64,000 bases of DNA, taken from the NCBI GenBank assembly GCA_008828725.1, contig MEHQ01001025.1, positions 433,407 through 497,406 on the forward strand, given 5' to 3'. Positions 46,125 through 57,148 of the stretch are shown here, piece by piece. Origin of the DNA: Saccharina japonica. Taxonomy: Eukaryota; Sar; Phaeophyceae; Laminariales; Laminariaceae. Position 1 is the stretch's first letter. Each line of letters starts with the position of its first letter. The position numbers and the translations under genes were made by a program. Under the pieces are notes generated by a model. It did no database searches. It saw nothing but the letters and a program-made list of their open reading frames with translations, and had not been told where the DNA came from.

Positions 46125-46370
46125 GTTTTTTGCAGTTCGGAGAGACATGCCTTGCCGGCAGATCGAAGATCAGTGCGCCGGCCACAAGGGCTCAAATGAC
46201 GCCGGCATTGAGTAGAAGGGAGCTCGAGTTCCTTGTGTTACCGAGCAGGCCTTCTGTTTCATCATTTCAATCGATAGGGCAAAACGCCTTTGGTTTTGAT
46301 ACGTATCTTCATTCTGGGCTGTTCGTTTTTATTTGTGATTCTAGGAAAATAACAAAAAATAGCTTATAAA
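46125..46370 (+). CDS. weak candidate exon
   Basis: After a strong acceptor-like GTGTTTTTTGCAG at 46,123-46,135 the frame FGETCLAGRSKISAPATR, then AQMTPALSRRELEFLVLPSR, stays open to 46,369. No donor or partner exon is clear and I recognise no family. It lies between the two duplicated units. Confidence 0.2.
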
Positions 46371-46872
46371 TTTCGAGAAATCTCGAATGATGATTCCTGT
46401 ACCACTACTACTACTACTGCTGTACGTACTGTGCTGCTGTAACTGGTTTTACACTACTGCTGTAGTGGGTGGGTGGATCGGTTGGTGCGTGTGTCGATCG
46501 GTTGGTGCGTACGTTGGTGAGTGGGTGTGGGTGGGTCGGTTGGTACATGGATGATTGCGTTTGTACCTGTTCGTGGTGGCCGGCCCTGCTTTTTTGTTTT
46601 GTATTTTTGTTGTCTGCTACAAGGACTCCGCGTGGATGCCGGCATATAGTGTGTCGGATTACCTGATCAGTGGATTGCCTTATAGGATGTGGTCGTGGCC
46701 CAGTTATTCTTTGGTAATTATGTTTTTTTGTCCGCTACACCGGCCCCGCCCTGGCATACTACTATTAATAGTTAGAATATATTACGCTTCGTTCGGTAGT
46801 GGTGATGGTGATGGTGATGATGATGATGTCGATTTGGATCTTCACGACTATGCCGGTTTGGGTCTGCCCCGC

Positions 46873-47461
46873 GGGGAACGGGCTCTACCGCGCGCCACCC
46901 GGCCCTGATCGGCGCCGCACCCGCGCCCGGTCCGCTCCACGCGTCAGCCCTCGGTGACCCCGCCAACAGAACGGGCCCCGGTGCCGAACTCGGCAAGCGG
47001 GGGGCGGGGTAAGCCGGCCTCCCGGGGACGCCTCGCTCCATCCGCTGGAACGGGCGGATCCGCGGGAAGGAAGGGGTCCACAGCGTATTCCGAGGCCTTT
47101 CCCGCCCGGGGTCGTCCCTACACTAATATCAAGTCAAACTATCCACACTAAATTCAATATAAACTGTGCCACACACTAATTCCAATATTTATGTTGCATG
47201 CTAAATTCAACTTGTTTATTCAAAGAGTCGAAGAAAAGTGAAAAACTGGATCTCCAGAACTTCGGTCAGAATCGAAATCGACCCAAAACTTGGCGGGAGA
47301 GCCGTTTTTACAATAATTTATAATTTCAATACAAAGCTCAGACGAAAAATAGAGCAAAAGAAAACCAACAAAAGGGCGACTGCTGTGTATTTCGTACGTG
47401 CCAAACAAGGGCTCCGCATCGATGCCGGCATTTTTCTTTGGTACGTGCTGCTATTTTCTGG

Positions 47462-47480
<19 letters not shown>
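46873..47480 (+). repeat. direct duplication, unit 2
   Basis: Second copy of 45,455-46,060. The unit ends at a CTG microsatellite (47,461-47,502). With about 0.8 kb between the copies the pair resembles a miniature LTR element or a tandem duplication. TG/CA termini are not obvious. Confidence 0.8.

Positions 47481-47502
<22 letters not shown>
47461..47502 (+). repeat. (CTG)n microsatellite
   Basis: About 13 CTG/GCT units at the end of the duplicated unit. Unit 1 has only about three at the same place (46,053-46,060). Confidence 0.9.
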
Positions 47503-47524
47503 AGATGAGTTATTGTATACTACT

Positions 47525-48230
47525 ATTATAAATCCATTTAGGGCTTAGTTTCTGTTTCGGCTCAAAAACAACTTTATCTTTTCTTGACCGTGGTTTGTTT
47601 GCCATGTTTTTTTTTCAGTGTCTTTCGCCGCCGGGCGAACATCCGGCCTCAAGCAAGCCACGACCGCTGGCTCGCGGTGGTGCCTTCGCACATGTCACCT
47701 CTCGCTCCTTGGGAAGTCTCGTGGGTCTGCTCGATAAGCTCGGCAAGGAATCCCGCTCCCCGTAAAATGTAAATAGTTATTCACTCGACTAAAGACCAAA
47801 CTCCTCACTATTTCCAAGACTATAGGAAGGACAACGAAGCAAAACGTGTTGATTGTTCGTTTTCACGCTTGATTAGTACGAAAAATCGTCACCGTAACCT
47901 TTTGATCGTATTACTCATTACAGCATTATATATAAGCATTGTTTTATCTTGATTATCAGGCATGATCAGGATCATGGCTGATTGTGACTGCTGTCTTTTC
48001 ATAGACCGGCTCGTCTTACTCCTTTCTGTGTACGTTCTCGTATTCTGCTCGCAAAATTTGAGTTTTTGTTGCAAGATCACCCTACGCCGATCATGAGTGC
48101 GACAGTTCCCAGGCCCGCGACTCCTTATGACCATCACTATCGTGTTTTTAGTACTCATGGCGCCGCCGGACCACGCGGGTAGCGTTTGTCTTCTCTTGTG
48201 GGTGGTGGTTTCGCCAGCTCGGTGGCCGTG
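47525..48230 (+). repeat. dispersed repeat family, copy 2 (empty site)
   Basis: Counterpart of 31,693-33,846 without the 1.44-kb TIR element. The uninterrupted site TTTCACGCTTGATTAGTACG at 47,861-47,880 shows the pre-insertion sequence. Confidence 0.85.
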
Positions 48231-50160
48231 AAACTCCTTTCAGTGTCTGCCTCGACGTTGATACAGTACACAATTATCTGTCAGGTTGCTTGAGACCCGC
48301 AAAAACAGCAGCGAGCGGCAGGTGCAGCAACAGTAGCAGTCTAGCTCGCGTGTACTAGCTCTGTCTGACACCTGGAAGACTCCGGATTTACAGATAGAGC
48401 CAATGATTCCGTTTCCGAGGCGTCGAACGAGACCGCGGAAGTGCACTGGGGTGTCATGAATGTACACTCTTTCAACTGGTCCGTACACCGTATATACCAG
48501 GTATGCATTACTTCAGGTGGCCGCTCCTATGTACGTGCGTACGACGTGTAAAGTTAACTTACGTTACTTGTACGTACTTATTCATAGATAGAGGAAAATA
48601 TCCATTCATTCCAAAACACCTTGAGCTTATGTTCTGTACGTATTTATTTCCGTTGTCGATATACGCAGAGGTTTCACCTGCTACATGAAACCGTTACCCA
48701 TCGATAACAAAGCCAACCTTCGACGAAACGTGCAGTTTAGCACTACAGGTCACCACCGACACTGTTGACGCGGCCGCGTTGCCGACGGCTTTCCGCGCCT
48801 AGACAGGGATGCCACTCGTACCGTCGCCGGAATCGGTCCTTGCAACGGCGGGAGCGGTCCTTGCGCTGGAAGAGTCGCCGCACGAGATAGACCGGCACAG
48901 CTGCCACTACCGCCGAGATCGACACCGTAGATGCCCACGGGGGCGCCGGAGGGGAGGAGCTCGGCACTCACTCACGTCGAAGCAAGAACTTCCACCACGG
49001 ACAGCGTCGCCAATGTCCGCAAAGAGAGGGCGACCCCGACAGAGACGGCCCCGGAAGACCGCTTCGTGTGCTGCGGCGAGGCCTCGGTAGCCCCGGTGGT
49101 CCATCTCGGCAGCTGCCCTCACACATTCTACCTGGCGCGCTACGCAACTCTCCATGTCAAAGCGGGGTCAAATTAAGCTGTCCGGGCTGCTGGGCAACCG
49201 AAAAGCCCGTTTCAATGTTGTTTCAACGTAAAATAAAACGGAATCTGGAATCTAGAATCTCGATATTAAAATCACACAGTCGCGATTTCTTCCCCACGAA
49301 ACCAGGTGTGGAAACGTTAGACTTCGGGTGCGTGTGTATCTAAGTGGCATCAACGTGTAAATTAAGCTTTTAATCTTCTCGCCCCCTACAGAAGGGCGTC
49401 GAGGTTCCACATTACAGATTCTAGATTCCGGAAAGCGAGTACAAACAGAGCTTGACAGTCGAAGAGGCCCACGGGAAATCCCGCTGACACGCAGCAATGA
49501 GGTCTCCATAGAGGCGATGACGGTTGCACAGCGAGCGAGGTCGGCTGAGGGAGGAGGAGGGCCATCTACCAGGGCCACACGGGCCGAGAAGGGGGGGCGG
49601 GCGATATGCATCATTTGCCACGGGTTGGTGGGGCATCCTTTAGCAGGGCGTCCGCGCACCGTGGCCGGCCAGTTTCTTGACAACCGGCGTGTTTACAACT
49701 TGTTCGAGCACATGGTGCGTGCCCGTGGGAGGAGCAAAGCGTCATTGCTCATTGTGCGCTCCCTGTTCACGGGTGCTCTGGGTCTGCCTCAAGAGGATTA
49801 TCTCGTTCTTTCCCCCCCCGAGGGGATCAGAAGCAGCTGTCGGTCGCCACCGTGCGGTGTTTGGCACGCTCATGCTATGGCCACATTGGATTTAGAGACA
49901 CACGACGAGCGGCCATGAAAGAAGCGATGGAAGGCATCGTACCGGAATCCTGGTTGGAGTTGGGTCTCGGCTAATAGGAAGACGGAACCCTCAGAGGCCG
50001 ACATGTTGACGGTGTTTGCTATTTGTATGGCGCATAGCTCCTAGAACTAACTTGTGACTGATATGACTACTACTTCTTGCTGAACAGTACACATGTGCAA
50101 GCAATTATCATACAAATGAATAATATCGCAGTACTGAATACCAGGGCGGCTGGCTGACGG
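48231..50160. other. weak coding candidates only
   Basis: GC-rich stretches at 48,740-49,170 and 49,500-49,975 have protein-like pieces. Examples are a minus frame near 48,967-48,750 with a hydrophobic segment (STVSISAVVAAVPVYLV) and a plus frame ending at 49,974 that encodes AAMKEAMEGIVPESWLELG. Frames change and no splice set joins them. They may be exons of a decayed gene. Confidence 0.25.
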
Positions 50161-50164
50161 GACT

Positions 50165-50350
50165 GTGATGTATATAGTCGGCGGCGGTTGCGACGCCATC
50201 GACGGGGGCGGTGCGAGCACCGGCCAGGCCGACAGAGACCGCCACGGCGGCGGGGGCGGGGGCGGCGGCGACGACGGCTGGGACTCTCTCCTGGCGGAGG
50301 CTGCCTTAGACGCGACGCAGACGCCTCCAGATAATTCGATGGCGAAATGA
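50165..50350 (+). CDS. possible terminal exon, unknown protein
   Basis: The frame has an Asp/Gly-rich part with a Gly run and then DDGWDSLLAEAALDATQTPP, ending DNSMAK and TGA. The C-terminus looks like an amphipathic helix. An acceptor-like GTATATAG lies at 50,170-50,177. No upstream exon was found, so this could equally be an incidental frame. Confidence 0.25.
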   Translation: MMYIVGGGCDAIDGGGASTGQADRDRHGGGGGGGGDDGWDSLLAEAALDATQTPPDNSMAK

Positions 50351-50689
50351 GAGACACTACCGGTGGCGACCTGCGACTGTGGCGGTTTGTGGGAGACCCC
50401 TTCTCAGGGAGTAAGCGGGAGGCCCTCTGACGTGAGGGGGCGGTGGGTGGTGCGTCCCGGCCAGAGCTGGCTACGACAGACGCGAGGAGCCTGGCTCCTG
50501 GTGCGACAAATGCATGGACAAGTGGTGGGGGTGACTGTGCCATCAACACCGAGGGCCGCGATGTCCAGCGTATGTATTTGAGGCTCGGTGTCGGTTTTGT
50601 GCTTGCTGACTGGCTGTTTGGTCAAATAGTTTGCTGCTCGTTTTCTTGATTTAAATTTTAAGCTCCAAGGTCTGCTACCATTGCCTAAA

Positions 50690-50773
50690 AGACAGGCAGG
50701 CAGACAGGCAGACAGGCAGATAGGCAGATAGGGAGGCAGGCAGGCAGACATACAGACAGACAGGCAGGCAAGC

Positions 50774-50810
<37 letters not shown>

Positions 50811-50845
50811 GGCAGGCAGACAGACAGACAAGGCAGACAACAGGC
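50690..50845. repeat. CAGACAGG/GACA microsatellite
   Basis: A run of GACAGGCA and GACA tetranucleotides. A related GACAGATA run is at 52,635-52,800. The Cys/Leu/Ser- or Val-rich frames across them are artefacts. Confidence 0.9.
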
Positions 50846-50943
50846 AGGCGGGCAGACATAATTGGAGTTTCCGTAAGACGACCCTAGTTAAACCTAGGGA
50901 CTGCGTACGTACGTACTCGTCTCGTATTATTGATAGTCATAGA

Positions 50944-53190
50944 TTGTTTTTAGAATATATATCGAATTACATCATATATGACAGCGATGAAAACATCGCC
51001 TCTCGACCCCCCCCCCCCCCCCGGAAAACAAAACTGGAACTAGCCGACCTTACCTCGCAGTTGCTATCTCGTCAAAACTACCATCACCATCGAGACCGAC
51101 TGCCTCCTCCAAAACATCACTACCACAACCACTTACCACCAACCCCACCTACCCCCGTACCCTCCAATCGTTTCTACTCCGAAACTTGGCTGAAACGCTT
51201 TAAAAATACGATCATCACCACCACCACCATTACCACTATCTCCACCACAACTACCACCACCCCCCTGCTCTCGCTTGTGCCTGGCTGCAACGCGCTGATT
51301 ATCTTCCGGCTTCGCGCGCGAAACATCCCCGGAAATCATAGCGTCAGACAACAACAACAACAACAACCAACGACACCGGCAACAACGACACACTTCATGT
51401 AAAAACATGACAACACCAAAACAAAACGTACCGCCATCAAACGATTTTCTAGTACGTACGAAAGAACAGCTTGTTGTAGATTACTATTAATAACAACAGC
51501 TATTAATAGCTCTCCAAAAAGCACCCCTTCCCTCCCTCCGTCCCCGCCTTCAAAGGTCTCCCAAATTCAAGGGACAACAAAACAAAACCCTGGCAAACAC
51601 AGTAGTTTTAGCTCGGTGACAAATGTAACTAATTATAGCGATAATAGTTGACAACCCGTCCCCGCTGCCTTTACGATGTCTCGTTACTGCCAAAACTACC
51701 CCTACCATTTCAACAACATGAAAAACAATTGTGCATTCACCAGCCAAGCGAAAACAATTGCGGGCCACCACTATAACTACTTTCCTACCCATTCCTCTCT
51801 CGTCTTCGCTCATTTTTGCTTAGTTACACCGACTGACCCGACCCCCATGCCCCACGACCCCCCCCCAAAACCACATCCACACTGAATATAACATCCTTGA
51901 CATATTTCGAGCGACTTCCGAGGGAAGCGAAAAAATGGGAAGAACAAACAAAAAACGACGGCTCAAAAGCATCGATCGGGCGCGTGTGGCAACCCGGCGG
52001 CGCTCCTGGCTACGTCCGGGAACGATTGATACATTTAGTACCGGAACTGTGTGTCCGTGTCCGGGTAAGACTTTACTTGTACAGCACGCTCGCAAGCACG
52101 GCGGATGGATGCTACTCGTACGTTTGCTACTATTACTGCAGATACATCGCTCAGCCTGTACCGTAGACGAAGGACAGATCGTGAGTGAGCCCGCGCCCAT
52201 ACTCGCGTTATAGTTTGGCCGTCGTTATGTATCCGAGGGCCCCGAAAAGCGAAAATACAACACCACAAAACCCCCTGTGTAGCGGAAAAAACGCTCTGGG
52301 GGGGAACAGACGACAACAATCATCTCGCCTCTAATATTGTCAACCGTGGCCCTGGGCCCCTTCCTTCGAACACCAAAAACACGCTGATAAACCCATTGGG
52401 AAACCCTATCGTTGAGCGCATTGGGGCTCATTCCCAGCAACCACCAGTAGTAGGTGATTCATATATGCTCCCCCCCCCCCCCCCCCCCCCAGCCAACAAA
52501 CGCGAGTACAAACCCCTGCCTTCTGGTACACGCCAGGCAATCAGGGCGGCGCACGAGGTCGGGGGGAGTTCACACACTGAGGGGGGGGCTAAAACAATCT
52601 GAACGTATGCATCGATCGCCAACGATAATGACTAGATGGACAGACAGACAAGAGAAGACAGACAGATAGATAGACAGACAGATAGATGGACAGAGAGACA
52701 AACAGATAGCTCGGCAGACATATAGGTAGACAAACAAGCGGATAGAGAGACATAACTAAATATAGAAAACTCAAACAGAAAGACAGAAAGACAGACACAC
52801 CGTCTGCCATGATGCAAACATCCAAGGTTTCCCCTATGCCTGGCTCTGTATGCCGTGAGGGAAAAAACTGATATTGTGAAAGCGTTGTTGGGATCGGCGT
52901 ACTAAACTTCCCGCCGACCGTAGACATAGTTTCACGGAACGCACCAAAATTGCCTTACCGTAGGGTTATTGTGGACACACCGAGACCCAAAAAAGACAAC
53001 ATCAACAAAACGGGGGAAGAGGAGAGCGGGGTGCGAGCGAGGTAGTGCTATTTTACCAGCTAAAAGCGCTGAAAATAAGGCACCCTTCGTACAGAACGTC
53101 TGCCGGCCTTTTGTCTGCTACGGGCGAAAGAAAACATCGCAAAACACTTACATACCCCTACTGCTGTTGTGATGTACGTATATAATATGG
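50944..53190. other. low-complexity intergenic region
   Basis: Contains ACC/CAC-rich and CAA-rich stretches (51,080-51,400), C-runs at 51,008-51,022 and 52,470-52,490, and the GACAGATA run. Frames rich in His, Thr, Pro or Gln reflect composition. No gene is supported. Confidence 0.45.
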
Positions 53191-53780
53191 CCTGAGGTTT
53201 TCAATCCCCTTCCTCCGAACCCAAAACAAAACGTCCGCAAAATAAAATCCCCTCCATAGGGAAACCCATGGAAACCCATCGGGACACCTATCGGGAAATG
53301 CACAAATAAATGCTTCAAGCAAGCCTCATTATCGGCGAGCATGAGGCCGTCCACAGCAAGCCCGGTTGTCTCGCATTGCTGACCACCAACAGTGACGTGT
53401 ATCCCCTTCCTCCCAACGCAAAAATATGTCGGGAAACCCATTGACCACAAGCAAGGTTGTCTTGCCTATGTCCATCACCAACCATGGCGCTTACCTCCCT
53501 CTCCCCAACGCAAAGCAATATGCCAGGAAACTCAATGGGAAACCCGTTCGTGAAGCCCATTGGGGGCCCCTTACCCTCCGTGGGCTTACCCTCCCCCCCC
53601 CCCCTAAACGCAAACAATATGTCGGGAAACCCATTGAGTAACCCTATCAAGTAGCCAATCAGGGCTCAATACTAACCATGGCCCTTACCCTCTCCCTTAT
53701 TCCCAACGCAAAACAATATGTCGGGAAACCCATTAAAAGAGCCCTCCTGGGTCTCGGGACGCCCATTTGCTAGCCTTACT
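53190..53780. repeat. degenerate tandem repeat, about 100 bp
   Basis: Five or more units share CCCAACGCAAAACAATATGT and CGGGAAACCCATTGA, near 53,410, 53,500, 53,605 and 53,705, with a weaker one near 53,215. The minus-strand frames across it (GFPDILFAFRGGGEGKP type) come from the repeat. Confidence 0.65.
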
Positions 53781-54236
53781 GAGAAACCTACCGAGGGTGA
53801 TGAGACCACAAGCAAAACGTATCTAGGATTTTCTCCGTACCAACTGCAGCGCTATGCTACTGCTGCTCCAGACTCCAAACCAAAACCTCAAAACAGTAAA
53901 GACACAAACCACTGGCATTGTCTGGCCAATACACAATATCACTATTAATAAATAACGAACGCTAACTTTTAGCGTTACCACCCTCCGCCCACCCCCTCCT
54001 CCCTAAACAAACCAAAACAAATTTCTGCGAACCATACCCCCCAAACGCGGAGTGTATCGGTTCATAGTGGGCGTGACGTATGCATCCAGAAAAATCCAGC
54101 AGAATCAAGAGCCGGGAAAAGCTAGGCAGAGCAGAACACAGGACAGCAGAGCAGAACACAGGACAGCAGGGCCGATCACAGCACAGGAGATGATAGCAGA
54201 GCACAGCCGAGCCCACCAGAGCGGAGTCCATGCATC

Positions 54237-54276
54237 GGGGCGGGTCGGGTCGGGTCGGGTCCGGTCGGGTCGATCG
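54237..54276. repeat. (GGGTC)n tract just 3' of the cellular gene's stop
   Basis: GGGGCGGGTCGGGTCGGGTC continues into CGGTCGGGTCGATCG. On the minus strand it lies 15 bp past the TAG of the gene below, so it probably falls in its 3' untranslated region. Same family as 3110-3530 and 62,883-62,990. Confidence 0.8.
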
Positions 54277-54290
54277 ATGCGCTTATCTAT

Positions 54291-54410
54291 CTAATGGAGG
54301 TACGAGCCGCCCGAAACGGTCGAACCGACATCATCTTCATCCGTGTCGTCCGCCGAGTCTTCTGCGGCAAAATTGGCCCCAGCTTGCTCAACGCGTCTCC
54401 TCGAGGCAGG
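54291..54410 (-). CDS. cellular gene, exon h (terminal), acidic C-terminus
   Basis: The acceptor GGTTTTCCAG precedes 40 in-phase codons encoding PASRRRVEQAGANFAAEDSA, then an acidic run DDTDEDDVGSTVSGGSYLH and TAG (54,293-54,291). Phase 0 matches exon g. These are residues about 1013-1051 of the visible protein. The basic start and acidic end suggest an exposed tail. The sequence offers no function. Confidence 0.75.
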   Translation of the reverse strand, partial: PASRRRVEQAGANFAAEDSADDTDEDDVGSTVSGGSYLH

Positions 54411-54820
54411 CTGGAAAACCGTACGCGAAAGGGGGGCAGGGGGGGGGTCGGGGCCTGGGGGGGCGGCCGTACTGATACAGCTGTCGACGAAGGGAGAGAG
54501 GAAGGGAGGTCAACTATAGTGTTTCGAACCAACCAATCAACCAACCAACCAACCATGTGATGCGCAGGCCAAGCGAACGCAAACGTCGTGTGCTGGGTAC
54601 ATTTAGCTCTCCCCTCGACCGAAAGCACAGGCTGAAAACGCAAGCAAGCCGTGCTACGTATAGTCTACAAAGGCGTACTTTACGCGCATTTACAGCGCTG
54701 TATGTACGTAGACTATGCCAGTAGCACGGCAACGTTACTTTATGCAAGACTACCTTTGTCCGCTGCCGTCTTCAAAGCAACAATTGGTAACTCTACAGGT
54801 GTGCGGGCCAGTCTATTTAC

Positions 54821-54895
54821 CTTGCCCTTCGGCACCCGTGGATGTCCCGGCTGTCCTGGGTTCTCGAATTTCTTGATGCCTCGCTCGGCCACGCC
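54821..54895 (-). CDS. cellular gene, exon g
   Basis: A 75-nt exon lies between TTTCTTGTGCAG and an AAG|GTAAAT donor. It encodes GVAERGIKKFENPGQPGH, then PRVPKGK, in phase 0 at both ends (residues about 988-1012). The 410-nt intron after it and the 1,017-nt intron before it fit the gene's other introns. A similar phrase (GGATATCCACGGGTG) in the intron near 55,117-55,131 may be a duplicated exon fragment. Confidence 0.75.
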
Positions 54896-55912
54896 CTGCA
54901 CAAGAAACAAGAAAACAAAACAAGGTAAGAAACAAACACACAAATCAAGCCACCGATATATAGAGGACAGAGGGAGCAAGCGCACCAAACGCAAATAAAG
55001 CACAAAAAACTCAATCAAGAAAACCAAATGCACACCCTGACGGGGGGAACATGCCGCAACACTACGTGAGGACACGCCACCGTTAGCTGCTTGTTGCGCC
55101 TGTGGCATCTGGGACACCCGTGGATATCCTCTCGGGGTGCTATAGATATGCAGGCATACACGATATTGCTCAAACTGTGACGTGTAGCCGTCATGGAGAC
55201 CTCTGGGATCGTCACCACCAACGACGCGCGTAATATCACTCTGTTTTAGATCTCATTGATATGAATCCATCTATCTAGCCGGGTGCACAGCAGTGATGGC
55301 CCCGGGCTCCTGCTGAGTTCAGGGGTATAGGTGTGGAGGTGTGAGTGACCGCTACTTTGCGTTCCTCATGGTACACGTACACTTGCAGACGACCGCATTG
55401 TCGCGAGTTTTCAGATCATTGCATGCAACAAAGGATTTGGTTTGGAATGTTTAGAGAGAAGAGCCAAGAGTGCCTTATACACTTCCCGGCCTAGTTATTG
55501 CACGCTCTGGTTAGCATTTACTCGAGTTATTCATCAGGTGGACATTCGGAGTACAGCATTGGGGCAATCCCTAGGGCAGTCCCTAGCCTAATTCGTATAT
55601 CCCTGGGGTGGTCGTCTGTGTGCCCTCTGGTGCTATTGCTGGGGCACTACTCGGGTGAGTAATCGACTCAAATGTCGGGGGGAAATACCAGGGGTAACCA
55701 TCGAACATCCGACATCCCCAACAGGCAACGCCTCCCCGTCCCTCGTGCAAGCATCAACCACCACCACCACCACCACTCACTACTACCACCCACTCCCCCT
55801 CCACCACTCCGACCACCTACACACTCCCCTGCACCCCTACCACCACCACCACCACCACCACCTACCCCAGTCTCCCCACCCCCCACCACCCCACCACGAC
55901 CACCCTACACAC

Positions 55913-56058
55913 CTGCTTCGCCAGGACGTCCTTCACGTAGGGCAACGGCCTCTCCATTTCGGGGGGGGTCGACTGTCCCCCATTGGACGCCGCCCACCCC
56001 AACACCGAAGACCTGTCAGACCCCATGGAGCTCACAGACCCTCCGCCTATAGATCCAG

Positions 56059-56089
<31 letters not shown>

Positions 56090-56486
56090 ACCGGCACCGG
56101 GAGCCAACGCAGCAGCAAGCTGCTGCGATGTAGCCATGGCCTTGATCAGGTGCTGCCGCTTCCTCGCGCGCTTCTTCCAGACCTCGACCGACACAGAGGC
56201 CACGGGCTTGGGAGCCTGGTCCTCCCTGGGGTGCATGACGTGCTGCACGTTCGCGGGTCTGCTGCGGTGTCCGGACGGCCTGTCGCCCGAGGAGCGGCCG
56301 GCTTTCGAGGAGGAGCGCCGAGTCGGGGAGGAGGCGGGAGGGGGCGCGACGCCGTGGGCGGAGGACGTGACCAGCGAGGCGCTGGAGATGCCCGTGATGC
56401 CGCCGGAGATGCTGCCCGAGGTGCTGTGCCGCAGGTTCGAGGCGTAGGACTTCCTGCTGTCCGACGCGTTTCTTTGGGAGTGCCTG
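55913..56486 (-). CDS. cellular gene, exon f, Ser/Gly-rich with conserved basic block
   Basis: The exon starts after CGACAG at 56,487, or 3 nt later at a second CAG, and ends CAG|GTGTGT after 55,913. It completes the codon begun in exon e. It encodes about 191 residues: a Ser-rich part (HSTSGSISGGITGISSASLV), a basic stretch (SVEVWKKRARKRQHLIKAMA) that resembles a nuclear-localisation signal, a Gly run, and a C-terminal EMERPLPYVKDVLAKQ. The Gly run corresponds to GCC repeats and may vary in length. The protein is probably largely disordered here. Confidence 0.82.
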
Positions 56487-57148
56487 CTGTCGTTTTGGGG
56501 TGGGTGGGCGGGGGGGGAGGTTGGGGGGGGTGGGGTTGGGTGGAGGGTGGGGGGTTTTCCCGAAGGCCCCGAGGGGGAGGGGGGTGGTACGTGGGGGGCG
56601 GGGGGGGGGTCCCAGGGGGGGAGGAACGAGAAGGGGGAGGGGAGCATGGTGTGGACAAAGGGGAGGGGGGGGGGGGGGGGGGGGGGCTGGGTGCCCGGGT
56701 AGGGGGGGGTCGAAGAGGTGGGGCGGCAACGGTGTGCTATTGCTGCCTGCTAACGGCTGCTGCGGCCGGGCGGCGGCAGATAGGAGCTAATTCGCGACAA
56801 GCGAAACGAGACGAAACCGCGCACGTGGCGGCGAGCAGACAGGCAGGGCGCAGGAAGGAGCAACAAACGTGTGTTGCGTAAAAACAATAATCGTTTGGGG
56901 TGAAATCAAGTGGCTTGGACAGAGGCAGGGGGGTATAATGAGCAAGACGCACGCGTGCGGGAAGCCCTGCCAAAAAAACAACCGACAACAACCCAAGTAG
57001 CCGCTGTAGCTCAACAACCGGCAGTAATGCATCATCTTTCTGTCCAATATCTTCCACCCAAAAACACATGTCACCCCCTCCCCCCGCGAAAAATCTGAAA
57101 AACGACCCTAACAATAGGTTGCATGATACGTTTTGAAATAACACACAC

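Noticed and set aside
50404..50859. Cys/Leu/Ser/Val-rich frame resembling a membrane protein
   Set aside because: Composed of the CAGACAGG microsatellite.
55655..56881. 408-codon plus-strand frame opposite the cellular gene
   Set aside because: It is antisense to exon f and its flanking introns, dominated by His, Pro and Gly runs, while the minus strand has coherent splice phases.
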